DNA from: Bacillus safensis
Lineage (GTDB): Bacteria; Bacillota; Bacilli; Bacillales; Bacillaceae
Assembly (NCBI GenBank): GCA_030159235.1
Contig: BSBG01000004.1
Location: 186,001-250,000 of the forward strand
Direction of reading: 5' to 3'
Length of the DNA: 64,000 nucleotides
Below the pieces are notes generated by a model. That model did no database searches, was not told where the DNA came from, and was given only the letters and a program-made list of their open reading frames with translations. Below are positions 40,724 to 49,222 of this stretch, piece by piece (within the stretch, counting starts at the first letter, position 1; every line of letters begins with the position of its first letter). The translations under genes were made by a program, and so were the position numbers.

Positions 40724-42001
40724 CTATTTCGATGTTTTCTCTTTTTCCGCTTCTCTTTCCATATCCATGATTCTCTCCATCATGGTCGGGTGTCCATAGC
40801 GGAAAATCTTCACTAGAAACGGTGGATTCACCTGGGACAGCCCTGATTTTGCAAGCTTTTGAAAAGACGTCACCCCTGCCTCCCCATCTTTTGTCATATT
40901 CACTGCATATTCGTCTGCTGCCCGTTCTTGATGCCTTGAGACTGCATTTGTAAAAGGTGAAGCTGCAAACGACAGCATGGATACAATGACCAAAAGGAGC
41001 GGAAGAGCAGCGATGTCGTGTGACACCTTCAGCCGAAATGAGGCTGCTCCTTTTTGATAAAGATAAAAATAAAGACGGTCGATCACAAAAAATCCGGCCA
41101 GTGACAGTACTAAATATCCTGCTAATCCAATATAGACATGTTTCATGACGTAATGTCCCATTTCATGTGCCATGATAAATAAAATTTCGCGGTCTTTCAG
41201 TTTTTGCAGTGTTGTATCCCATAAAACAATGCGCTTGTTTTCACCTATTCCGGTGACATAAGCGTTCATCGTGTTTGTTTTCTCAGACATATTGACCTCA
41301 TATACATGATCTGCGGGAATATGCGCTTTGTCTGCCAGCGTTAATATCTTCTTCTCAAGAGCTTGATCCTTTAATGGATAAAAATTGTTATATAACGGAT
41401 CAATGACGACCGGCTGTATAAAGAAGAGAAACAGCGTGACTGGGACTGTCAAATACCACGCATACAGCCACCATCGTTTCCTTCTTTTTTGAATAAGCCA
41501 AAAGAACACAATAGCGCATAGGACAAGGAGCGGATATTGAATCCAAAAATCAAGTGTTTGATCTTTAAACCAGCTTGCTGTACTTTGAGCAGATACTCCA
41601 TAGTGCAAAGACAGCTGATAGCCAATCCACTTCATTGGCAATGAAATCAGCATTGTTAGAAGCGATAGCACAAACACATATACGAGTTTACTTAAAAACG
41701 TGAAACGAGCTGCTGCAAGGCTCCAGTCGGCTAATTTCCGTGAGAATCCTGAAATAAGCAAAAGGAAAAAGACATACCAATCTAATGGGATTGTGATGAA
41801 ATACAGCAGGTTACGTATGTTCGAGAAATTCTCGCTGATCACAAGCTCATGGCTTGTCATAAAAGTATGCGGATCTGCACTTGTCCCTTTCACACTTTCA
41901 GGAACCGATGAATCCCCCATTAAAAACAAATAAGAATAAATAAAAAGACCGTACAATATGTATGCTACCGTTGCAAGAGCTACCCATTTACGTACTCGCA
42001 C
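40724..42001 (-). CDS. yhfN: M48-family membrane metalloprotease YhfN
   Basis: A 425 aa Ste24-type protease with about seven hydrophobic segments and the zinc motif HEMGH in LFIMAHEMGHYVMKHV at about residue 280. The third ligand lies in ERAADEYAV near 370. It is embedded in the cytoplasmic membrane and may degrade membrane proteins; its substrates are unknown. It is convergent with aprE, as in B. subtilis. Confidence 0.9.
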   Translation of the reverse strand: MRVRKWVALATVAYILYGLFIYSYLFLMGDSSVPESVKGTSADPHTFMTSHELVISENFSNIRNLLYFITIPLDWYVFFLLLISGFSRKLADWSLAAARFTFLSKLVYVFVLSLLTMLISLPMKWIGYQLSLHYGVSAQSTASWFKDQTLDFWIQYPLLVLCAIVFFWLIQKRRKRWWLYAWYLTVPVTLFLFFIQPVVIDPLYNNFYPLKDQALEKKILTLADKAHIPADHVYEVNMSEKTNTMNAYVTGIGENKRIVLWDTTLQKLKDREILFIMAHEMGHYVMKHVYIGLAGYLVLSLAGFFVIDRLYFYLYQKGAASFRLKVSHDIAALPLLLVIVSMLSFAASPFTNAVSRHQERAADEYAVNMTKDGEAGVTSFQKLAKSGLSQVNPPFLVKIFRYGHPTMMERIMDMEREAEKEKTSK

Positions 42002-42178
42002 AGGTCAGCCTCCTTTCCATTCCTCTCTCTATTCTAATCATGCATTTTTTCGTTTAGAACCTGTCTCATGTGGCTCCATCATAGCATGCCCCATCTGAAA
42101 AAGCTTTCGCGAAAAAAATGATTATGCCACTCAAAAATCGGAGAAGCTACATGTAAAACAGTGAGTTGGAGGATCAAA

Positions 42179-42595
42179 ATGAAGAAAACCCTTGCAGGAG
42201 TTGTGATTTTGGGACTTTTATTAATCACCTTCTTTTATGTGTTCAGCCGGACGAGCGATATCTTCGATGAGAATCGAGCAGAAAAATTACTGCTCTCACC
42301 GCCGAATGAAGCCATCTCTTATGAAATAGATGATAAGGACACCGCAGAAGATTTAATTGAAGAATTAAATAAAGGCAAACAAACAAGCAATCATCTTAAG
42401 AAGAATTTAAAAAAACCCGATTATATCGCCAAGGTGATGTTTGGACGAACAAATGGCACTACCTTTCAGCTGTGGACCAACCGATCACAGGTCGTTTTTT
42501 TAGTAGATGGCACATATTATGAACTGAATCAAAAACAGTCGAAATCTTTTCAGAAACAGTTAAATGAAGCCATTCAAAAGGGAGCCTCCTCATAA
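42179..42595 (+). CDS. yhfM: Membrane-anchored protein YhfM
   Basis: A 138 aa protein with one N-terminal hydrophobic helix (TLAGVVILGLLLITFFYVFS) and an extracellular remainder (EAISYEIDDKDTAEDLIEEL, then KVMFGRTNGTTFQLWTNRSQ). TTGGAGG precedes the ATG at 42179; a GTG at 42161 lies before that site. It holds the YhfM position between yhfN and lcfB in B. subtilis, and length agrees. Function unknown. Confidence 0.8.
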   Translation: MKKTLAGVVILGLLLITFFYVFSRTSDIFDENRAEKLLLSPPNEAISYEIDDKDTAEDLIEELNKGKQTSNHLKKNLKKPDYIAKVMFGRTNGTTFQLWTNRSQVVFLVDGTYYELNQKQSKSFQKQLNEAIQKGASS

Positions 42596-42612
42596 GAGAC
42601 TCCCTTTTTTTA
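42576..42612. terminator. Bidirectional terminator between yhfM and lcfB
   Basis: AGGGAGCCTC and GAGACTCCCT pair (one mismatch) over a 7 nt loop, followed by TTTTTTT on the plus strand. It overlaps the yhfM end and lcfB stop. Confidence 0.88.
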
Positions 42613-44163
42613 TTTACTTTCTTCTGCTTGATACTTTTCCTTTAGCGCTCTTCTTAAAATTTTACCTGTTGTGTTTTTTGGAATATCATCTATGAAATGG
42701 ATCGTTTGGGGCTGCTTATATTTCGCTAAATAGCGTGAACAATGTGTGATGATGTCTTCTTGATTGATGTGAGCATGTTTCTTAGGGGAAATGTAACAGA
42801 CGACAGCCTCTCCTGTATTCGGATCTGGCACACCAATGACAACGGCTTCCGCTACAGCATCATGTTGATAAAGGACTTCTTCAATTTCTCTTGGATACAC
42901 ATTATAACCGCCAACGAGGATCATATCCTTTTTTCGATCAACAATATAAATATATCCTTCTTCATCTCTTCTCGCCAAATCACCAGTATACAGCCAGCCG
43001 TCTCTTAGTGCAGCTTCCGTATCTTCTGGCATTTGATAATAGCCTTTCATGATGTTTGGCCCTTTTGCTATCAGCTCTCCGACTTCATTTGGACCGACTT
43101 CTTCTCCAAGTTCATTTACAATTTTATTCTTCACATTCATAATGTCGGTCCCGACAGAACCCGGTTTTCTTTTTCCGTCAAGAGGATTAAATGCAGTCAC
43201 TGGAGATGCCTCTGATAACCCATAGCCCTCCAGTACCGTGACACCGAACTTTTTCTCAAAGCCGTGGAGTAAGGAAACAGGCATGGAGGCACCGCCTGAT
43301 ATACAGATCCTCACTGATGACATCGCTTCATCATGTCCCTCCTGGCGGTACAAATAGTTATACATGGTAGGAACACCAACAAATAGCGTGGGCTTCTCTT
43401 TTTCCATCATGTGCAAAAGCTCTGATGGGCTGAAATGCGGCAAGACATAAATCGTCGCGCCATGAATGAGCGGCGCATTCATACAGACTGTTAAACAAAA
43501 TACATGGAACATCGGCAAAGCGGCAATGACCTTGTCCTTTTCGTCAATCGATAAATACTCAGCGGTGTCTCTTGCATTTGAATAAAGGTTAAGATGAGTG
43601 AGCATTGCGCCTTTTGGTTTTCCTGTCGTGCCAGATGTAAATAAAATAACTGCGGTATCATCTGGCTGAATGGAAGGGTGTACGTTTTCATTCGCAGCAC
43701 CTGACACAAGCTTTCCAAAGAAGACAAGTCGATCAGATACTTCCTTGAAGCTTGATCTGCATGCAGATTCATTTTCCGCACAAATAATCACTCGTTCAAT
43801 GGACGGAAGTTGTTCATACACCTGCTCATACACTGGCAGAAGCTGCTCAGGCGCAACAATGCCTTTTACATCCCCTGTGATGAGCATATAGCCAATTTCA
43901 CTAGATGTGTATGTTGGATTAATTGGTACAACGACAAGTCCTGCCTTTAATGCACCAAAAAAAGAAATGACAAAATGCGGCGAATTTCCTAAAATAAGCG
44001 CGATATGATCCCCAGCCTGAAACCCTTCGTTGACTAAACCATCTGCAAAACGCTCAATACTTGTCATCAGCTCTCGATAGGTCCACTTCTTCCCTTCAAA
44101 GATCAGTGCGATATGATCTCCCTTCGTCATCGCCGTCTGCTGAAGATTTTTGATCAAATCCAT
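42610..44163 (-). CDS. lcfB: Long-chain fatty acid CoA ligase LcfB
   Basis: A 517 aa ANL-superfamily enzyme that activates fatty acids to acyl-CoA for beta-oxidation. The P-loop is [17 protein letters not shown] near residues 175-190; [10 protein letters not shown] follows near 320; the hinge region is [20 protein letters not shown] with DRKKDMI, and GKILRR holds the catalytic Lys. The gene stands alone and has a FadR-type operator upstream, as in B. subtilis. Confidence 0.93.
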   Translation of the reverse strand: MDLIKNLQQTAMTKGDHIALIFEGKKWTYRELMTSIERFADGLVNEGFQAGDHIALILGNSPHFVISFFGALKAGLVVVPINPTYTSSEIGYMLITGDVKGIVAPEQLLPVYEQVYEQLPSIERVIICAENESACRSSFKEVSDRLVFFGKLVSGAANENVHPSIQPDDTAVILFTSGTTGKPKGAMLTHLNLYSNARDTAEYLSIDEKDKVIAALPMFHVFCLTVCMNAPLIHGATIYVLPHFSPSELLHMMEKEKPTLFVGVPTMYNYLYRQEGHDEAMSSVRICISGGASMPVSLLHGFEKKFGVTVLEGYGLSEASPVTAFNPLDGKRKPGSVGTDIMNVKNKIVNELGEEVGPNEVGELIAKGPNIMKGYYQMPEDTEAALRDGWLYTGDLARRDEEGYIYIVDRKKDMILVGGYNVYPREIEEVLYQHDAVAEAVVIGVPDPNTGEAVVCYISPKKHAHINQEDIITHCSRYLAKYKQPQTIHFIDDIPKNTTGKILRRALKEKYQAEESK

Positions 44164-44191
44164 TCTCCCACCCCTTACGTATCATCAATGA

Positions 44192-44207
44192 ATGAATGAC
44201 CATTCAT
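44192..44207. promoter_or_regulatory. FadR-type operator upstream of lcfB
   Basis: ATGAATGACCATTCAT is a perfect 7 bp dyad (ATGAATG/CATTCAT) with a 2 bp centre, close to the B. subtilis FadR consensus TGAATGAMTANTCATTCA. It lies 29-44 bp upstream of the lcfB start. Long-chain acyl-CoA would release the repressor. Confidence 0.85.
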
Positions 44208-44297
44208 TTTTATAGCCAAACATTCCTCCTTTCTATTATAATAGACAATCGAAAAAATCCACAAGATCAAATGTAAATCGCTTTTATTTCTTTCAAT

Positions 44298-44330
44298 CAA
44301 AAAAGCACCGCTATCTCTAGCCGTGCTTTT
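44298..44330 (-). terminator. Terminator of lplJ
   Basis: On the minus strand AAAAGCACGGCT and AGCGGTGCTTTT pair with one mismatch and are followed by TT. It lies directly after the lplJ stop at 44337. Confidence 0.88.
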
Positions 44331-44336
44331 CCGCGA

Positions 44337-45326
44337 TTAATAAATTAAATCAAGAAAGTCCTCTTGTGATACGTTGCCAAAATAGTGGCGCATATCCATA
44401 TCTTCTAAAACGTCACTGATCGTTTTACGATCATATTGCTGTCCAATCAGTTTCTTTTCAATATCAGCAATATCCCCTACGCCAAAGAAATCACCAAAGA
44501 TTTTGCAATCCTGAATCATCCCTTTTTTCACTTCTAATCGCAGATCAATAGAACCAGCAGGGAATCTCTTAGAATGCTGCAAATTAAATTTCGGAGAACG
44601 GCCATAGTTCCATTCCCATTTTTGATATCGATCTCGGGACATCTCGTGAATCTTTTCCCAATCCTTTTCAGTCAGGTGATATTGAGGCACGTCCCCATTT
44701 GTATCAAAAATGTAGCTTAAAAGAATTTTTCTAAATTCCTCTGTCGTCATTTTTTGATCCATCAGTTCACTAATGTTGGCGACCCTGCTTCTGATCGATT
44801 TAATGCCTTTTGATTCAATCTTTTCTTTTTTCACATTTAAAGCTGAAACGACATGTTCAATTTCTGAATCAAATAGCAGCGTGCCATGGCTGAAAATACG
44901 GCCTCTTGTAGCGAACTGGGCATTTCCAGAAATTTTCCGTCCGTCTGCCATGATGTCATTTCTACCGCTTAATTCAGCTTTGACGCCGAGCTTTTCAAGC
45001 GCTTTGATCACTGGCTCCGTGAACTTTTTAAAGTTATGGAAGCTATCGCCATCATCTTTTGTGATAAAGCTGAAGTTCAAGTTTCCTTTGTCATGGTAAA
45101 CTGCACCACCGCCTGATAAGCGGCGAACGACTTTGATTCCGTTGTCTTCCACATACTTCGTGTTGATTTCTTCTATTGTATTTTGGTTCTTTCCAATAAT
45201 AATGGACGGCTGGTTGATGTAAAACAGCAAATACGTTTCTTCTGGATCTAAATATTTCAAGCAATATTCTTCAATTGCCAAATTAATCATTGGATCATAA
45301 TGTTGTTCGTTATCGATAAACAGCAT
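44337..45326 (-). CDS. lplJ: Lipoate-protein ligase LplJ
   Basis: A 329 aa ligase that attaches lipoate to E2 and GcvH proteins using ATP. The conserved RRLSGGGAVYHDKGNLNFSF lies near residues 70-90, with the catalytic Lys later in GRKISGNAQF. The C-terminal accessory domain begins near 240. The start at 45326 has GGAAGG upstream; an in-frame start at 45350 overlaps yhfI more deeply. B. subtilis has yhfK between lplJ and lcfB; none is present here. Confidence 0.9.
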   Translation of the reverse strand: MLFIDNEQHYDPMINLAIEEYCLKYLDPEETYLLFYINQPSIIIGKNQNTIEEINTKYVEDNGIKVVRRLSGGGAVYHDKGNLNFSFITKDDGDSFHNFKKFTEPVIKALEKLGVKAELSGRNDIMADGRKISGNAQFATRGRIFSHGTLLFDSEIEHVVSALNVKKEKIESKGIKSIRSRVANISELMDQKMTTEEFRKILLSYIFDTNGDVPQYHLTEKDWEKIHEMSRDRYQKWEWNYGRSPKFNLQHSKRFPAGSIDLRLEVKKGMIQDCKIFGDFFGVGDIADIEKKLIGQQYDRKTISDVLEDMDMRHYFGNVSQEDFLDLIY

Positions 45327-45328
45327 CT

Positions 45329-46078
45329 CTATCTTCCTTCCTTGTTCCATCTAAGCCCTGAATGGGCAAGCTGTATATTGCCAGTATATAACGCCTGTGC
45401 TTCATTGACTAGGTCTTTATGACGGCCAAAATGGGGCAGATGGGTTATGATGAGCTCCCCAACATTTGCTTCATTTGCTATTTTTCCCACTTCCGTACTG
45501 TTCATATGTCCAGCACGTGACCCGTCCTGCCCTGCGTAAAAATTGCTTTCGGCAATGAGTAGATCTGCACCGCTACTAAAAGGGATAAATGCCTCCTGAT
45601 AGCTTGAATCTGCTGTATACACCACCACAGCATCGTCTGCCCGAATTTTCATCGCATAGCATTCTGCCGGATGAACCGTTTTCAAAAAATCAATTTGAAA
45701 TGGCCCAAGCTGCAAACCTTCTTCCGGCTGATAAGGCTTTGCCTTTGTATGTACATCATCAGAAAGGCGTCCAAATGCCTCTTGATCACCCGTATGCCCA
45801 TAGATCGGAAGCGGACCGCTGCTTTTTCCTAAATGATATCCCACTAGCTTCGCATATTGGAGTGGTCCGATATCTGCAATATGATCGTGGTGATAATGAG
45901 AAAGGAGAACAGCATCTAGTTCTTCTATATCAATGTATTGCTGGAGTTTTGAAAGAACACCGCTTCCGCAGTCTACAAGCAGCCTGAAGCCATCTGTTTC
46001 AAAAAGGTACCCTGATGTCGCTTCACCGGCTGCTGGAAACCCTCCATAGCATCCAATCACGGTTAATTTCATCGTCAT
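45329..46078 (-). CDS. yhfI: Metallo-beta-lactamase fold hydrolase YhfI
   Basis: A 249 aa protein with the binuclear zinc motif HYHHDHIAD in AVLLSHYHHDHIADIGP near residue 60 and later SNFYAGQDGSRAGHMNS. It resembles the YhfI branch of MBL-fold enzymes related to RNase Z; substrate unknown. GGAGG lies directly upstream of the ATG at 46078 (MTMKLTVIGCYGGFPA); an ATG two codons later is an equally good start. Extension to 46174 is unlikely as it covers the promoter region. It forms an operon with lplJ, overlapping no more than a few bases. Confidence 0.88.
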   Translation of the reverse strand: MTMKLTVIGCYGGFPAAGEATSGYLFETDGFRLLVDCGSGVLSKLQQYIDIEELDAVLLSHYHHDHIADIGPLQYAKLVGYHLGKSSGPLPIYGHTGDQEAFGRLSDDVHTKAKPYQPEEGLQLGPFQIDFLKTVHPAECYAMKIRADDAVVVYTADSSYQEAFIPFSSGADLLIAESNFYAGQDGSRAGHMNSTEVGKIANEANVGELIITHLPHFGRHKDLVNEAQALYTGNIQLAHSGLRWNKEGR

Positions 46079-46228
46079 TTTTCCCTCCTTTTCTAAAATT
46101 CCCCTTCTTACAATATACCCATTTTTCACTGAAAAAGCATTCTTCTTGCCTATTGTTACAAAACAGATTGACAATTATTAATCTGTTATAATACAATGAT
46201 TGTAACAAAACGTATTGGAGGATGACAA
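46079..46228. promoter_or_regulatory. yhfI / yhfH divergent promoter region
   Basis: TTGACA at 46170-46175 with TACAAT 18 nt later forms a good rightward promoter for yhfH. It overlaps the dyad AACAGATT/AATCTGTT. TTGTTACAA upstream and TTGTAACAA downstream (mutual inverted repeats) bracket the promoter about 48 bp apart. The arrangement looks like an operator, regulator unknown. Confidence 0.6.
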
Positions 46229-46366
46229 ATGCTAGGAAAAATCACAGAGTTTTTTAGAAATTTGCCTTCAAAGAAATGCACAAAATGTGGAAATGATTTA
46301 ATGGAACAGCACGAGTGTTACGGTAATGAATGTGAGGAATGCTCACAAGTAAGTTATCTTAAATAA
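46229..46366 (+). CDS. yhfH: Small zinc-ribbon protein YhfH
   Basis: A 45 aa protein: MLGKITEFFRNLPSKKCTKC, then two CxxC pairs (CTKC and CEEC) forming a zinc ribbon. Length, N-terminal NLPxKKC and position between yhfI and gltT match B. subtilis YhfH. TTGGAGG precedes the ATG. Function unknown. Confidence 0.85.
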   Translation: MLGKITEFFRNLPSKKCTKCGNDLMEQHECYGNECEECSQVSYLK

Positions 46367-46381
46367 GGGAATAAATTGAAT

Positions 46382-46437
46382 AAAAAAGCACTTTTTTCCT
46401 CCATCGTCAGTCGGAGTCAAAAGTGCTTTTTATTTTT
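46382..46437 (+). terminator. Terminator of yhfH
   Basis: AAAAAGCACTTTT and AAAAGTGCTTTTT pair perfectly over a 24 nt loop that itself holds a short CTCC/GGAG stem. Confidence 0.88.
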
Positions 46438-46705
46438 TCTGAAAAATAGGTAAAAAGGGAAAACCCCTGTCCCAAAAGGTTTTTTTAGTATTTTCATATG
46501 ATGAGTTTTAGTTCTGAAGACACTTTTTATTGACTGAAAACAATGAAGCAGGTTCTAAATGTCTATTTTTTCTAACAATTTTGTATTTTCTTAATATAAT
46601 TTTATCGTGGACGAACCTCTTTAATTTTAGTTATACTTTAATTCATATATTAAAACTTAATATGATGGGAATATTCCTTTAATGAATATGTTAGGGAGGA
46701 AATCT
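46438..46705 (+). promoter_or_regulatory. Leader region of gltT
   Basis: This 268 bp AT-rich region has no gene. AAAACC and GGTTTT (about 46459-46485) form a 6 bp stem followed by more T residues, terminator-like on the plus strand, with GGG/CCC alternatives. TATAAT is present at about 46596-46601 without a strong -35. AGGGAGG just before 46706 is the ribosome site. Confidence 0.5.
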
Positions 46706-47995
46706 ATGAAAAAATTAAAATTTGGATTGGCTACTCAAATCCTAATCGGTCTTATTCTCGGTGTCGTCGTCGGGGCTATCTTTTTCGGTAACCCAGGTGT
46801 CGAGACATACTTAAAACCAATTGGAGACTTCTTCTTAAGGCTCATCAAGATGATTGTCATACCAATTGTCGTATCCAGTTTGATTTTAGGTGTTGCAGGT
46901 GCGGGTGATGGTAAAAAAGTAGGGAAACTTGGTTTTAGAACCATTCTTTATTTTGAAATTATCACAACATTTGCGATTGTCCTTGGTCTTGTGCTTGCAA
47001 ACTTTGTACAACCTGGTGCAGGCGTTGACTTTGGAAATACGGAAAAACAAGATATTAGCCAGTATGTTGAAACGGAAAAAGAACAAAGCAGTAAATCAGT
47101 TGCTGATACGTTCCTTCATATCGTTCCAACGAACTTCTTCCAATCATTGGCTGAAGGTGATTTACTTGCGATTATTTTCTTCACTGTGCTGTTTGCACTT
47201 GGCATTTCAGCCATTGGTGAACGCGGCAAACCAGTGCTCGCCTTCTTCGAAGGTGTGTCACACGCCATGTTCCATGTCGTCAATGTTGTAATGAAAGCTG
47301 CACCATTCGGTGTTTTCGCACTCATTGGTGTGACCGTATCAAAATTTGGTCTTGAATCTCTTATTTCATTAGGTAAGCTTGTAGGTCTTGTTTATTTTGC
47401 GCTCGCTCTCTTCCTTATCGTTGTATTCGGAATTATCGGAAAGATGATTGGCGTCAATATCTTCAGATTTCTTGCTTACATGAAAGACGAAATGCTTCTT
47501 GCTTTTAGTACATCCAGCTCTGAAACAGTTTTACCAAGAGTCATGGATAAAATGGAACGCATCGGATGTCCAAAGGGAATTGTATCTTTCGTTATCCCAA
47601 TCGGTTATACGTTTAACCTAGACGGCTCGGTCTTGTATCAAGCCATCGCCGCGCTTTTCCTTGCACAGGTATATGGTATTGACCTGACAATCGTCCAGCA
47701 GCTCACACTTGTTCTTGTGCTGATGGTGACATCTAAAGGAATGGCTGCCGTTCCTGGTACTTCATTTGTTGTATTACTCGCGACATTAGGAACGATCGGT
47801 GTACCTGCTGAAGGTCTTGCATTTATTGCAGGTGTGGACCGTATCATGGATATGGCGCGAACAGTTGTGAACTTAACAGGAAATGCTCTTGCAGCTGTTG
47901 TGATGTCTAAATGGGAAGGGCAATATGACCCTGAAAAAGGACATCGCGTGATGACTGGACAAGATGTACCTGAGCCAACACAGCTTTCAAGCTAA
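46706..47995 (+). CDS. gltT: Proton/glutamate symporter GltT
   Basis: A 429 aa transporter of the DAACS family, equal in length to B. subtilis GltT as I recall. It has eight hydrophobic segments and two hairpins. The serine-rich loop AFSTSSSETVLPRVM lies near residue 265-280, then YTFNLDGS near 305 and TSKGMAAVPGTSF near 345, all substrate or ion binding. AGGGAGG lies before the ATG at 46706; earlier in-frame ATG codons lack a ribosome site. It takes up glutamate, and aspartate, with protons. Confidence 0.94.
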   Translation: MKKLKFGLATQILIGLILGVVVGAIFFGNPGVETYLKPIGDFFLRLIKMIVIPIVVSSLILGVAGAGDGKKVGKLGFRTILYFEIITTFAIVLGLVLANFVQPGAGVDFGNTEKQDISQYVETEKEQSSKSVADTFLHIVPTNFFQSLAEGDLLAIIFFTVLFALGISAIGERGKPVLAFFEGVSHAMFHVVNVVMKAAPFGVFALIGVTVSKFGLESLISLGKLVGLVYFALALFLIVVFGIIGKMIGVNIFRFLAYMKDEMLLAFSTSSSETVLPRVMDKMERIGCPKGIVSFVIPIGYTFNLDGSVLYQAIAALFLAQVYGIDLTIVQQLTLVLVLMVTSKGMAAVPGTSFVVLLATLGTIGVPAEGLAFIAGVDRIMDMARTVVNLTGNALAAVVMSKWEGQYDPEKGHRVMTGQDVPEPTQLSS

Positions 47996-47997
47996 TG

Positions 47998-48030
47998 AAA
48001 AAGAACCCCATCTATCGGGGTTCTTTTTTT
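47998..48030. terminator. Bidirectional terminator between gltT and yhfE
   Basis: AAAGAACCCC and GGGGTTCTTT form a perfect 10 bp stem over ATCTATC, flanked by A and T tracts. Confidence 0.93.
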
Positions 48031-49078
48031 ATGCAGTGATCAATTTGGATTGAACATATTGGTACAGAAGATTAGCAGTATGAACAAGTGAATCCTCATG
48101 AGTTCTTTCAAAGGCATGTGACGAGTCGATGCCAGGTCCAATCAGTCCATGAATGATATCATGTCCTGCTCTAATCGCTGCTGACGCATCAGATCCATAA
48201 TAAGGATAAATATCAAGGCGGTAATCAATGCTGTTCTCTTCTGCTAATGCGACTAAATGCTTTCTTAATCCATAGTGATAAGGGCCGCTTGAATCCTTTA
48301 CACAAATCGATACACTGTATTCATCTGTTGATTGACCGTCGCCGATAGCACCCATATCTACAGCTAAATATTCCACCGTTTCTTCTGGAATATTGGAGTT
48401 TCCGCCGTAGCCAATTTCTTCATTATTGGAAATTAAGAAATGCGTCGTATGCGGCAATGTGATATTTTCCTTTTGAATCCGGTGGATGAGCCGCAAAAGT
48501 AGCGCCACACTTGCCTTATCATCAAGATGTCTTGATTTAATAAAACCTGAAGACGTCACTTCCACTCTCGGATCGAATGAGATAAAGTCCCCTACTTGAA
48601 TGCCAAGTGCTTTGACATCGTCTGCATTTTTCACCTTTTCATCGAGACGAATCTCCATATTTTCTTGGTTTCGTTTCGCTTTTCCAGCATCCGCATAGAC
48701 GTGAACGGACGTTTGATGCATGAGAATGGTTCCTGTGTATGTATTACCTACTGCTGTTTCAATTTCACAATATTCGCCTTCAATTGAGTTATACTGAAAG
48801 CCTCCAATGAGCGCAAGACGAAGCCGCCCATTTGATTTAATTTCCTTGACCATCGCACCGAGCGTATCGACATGTGCTGTCAGCATGCGGTGTTCCTTGT
48901 CATCTGTTCCTTTGATTGTAGCGATTAATCCGCCTTTTCGATTTCGTTTTGTCTCAATATTCAAATCTTGTAAAAAATGTTCAACAAAGCCGATCACCTT
49001 TTCTGTATTTCCTGATGGACTTGGAATCGATACGAGCTTTTGAATCAGTTGAACGGTTTCGTTCACTTCAGTTGTCAT
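48029..49078 (-). CDS. yhfE: M42 aminopeptidase YhfE
   Basis: A 349 aa metallopeptidase of family M42 (glutamyl aminopeptidase type). Zinc ligands appear in TAHVDTLGAMV near residue 65, DDKASVALLLRL near 180, NNEEIGYGGNS near 215 and AVDMGAIGDG near 235. It should trim peptides in the cytoplasm. GGAGG lies 9 nt before the ATG at 49078; an upstream in-frame start at 49108 precedes that site. Confidence 0.92.
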   Translation of the reverse strand: MTTEVNETVQLIQKLVSIPSPSGNTEKVIGFVEHFLQDLNIETKRNRKGGLIATIKGTDDKEHRMLTAHVDTLGAMVKEIKSNGRLRLALIGGFQYNSIEGEYCEIETAVGNTYTGTILMHQTSVHVYADAGKAKRNQENMEIRLDEKVKNADDVKALGIQVGDFISFDPRVEVTSSGFIKSRHLDDKASVALLLRLIHRIQKENITLPHTTHFLISNNEEIGYGGNSNIPEETVEYLAVDMGAIGDGQSTDEYSVSICVKDSSGPYHYGLRKHLVALAEENSIDYRLDIYPYYGSDASAAIRAGHDIIHGLIGPGIDSSHAFERTHEDSLVHTANLLYQYVQSKLITA

Positions 49079-49183
49079 CCGGCATTTCCTCCTTAGTCTA
49101 AAAAGCAATTCCTTCCACGTATGCCTTTTTCAGCATCTCTTCTTAAAATATATCGCTTCGGGTTCGAGAAGTCTAATGTCAAA

Positions 49184-49216
49184 TCAAAAATCCTTCCTCA
49201 ATAAAGAGAAAGGATT
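49184..49216 (-). terminator. Terminator of yhgE
   Basis: On the minus strand AATCCTT and AAGGATT pair over a 14 nt loop and are followed by TTTGATTT. It lies just past the yhgE stop at 49223. Confidence 0.75.
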
Positions 49217-49222
49217 CATTGA

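Noticed and set aside
44773..45099. Plus-strand frame opposite lplJ
   Set aside because: Shadow of a highly conserved gene; no ribosome site or homology.
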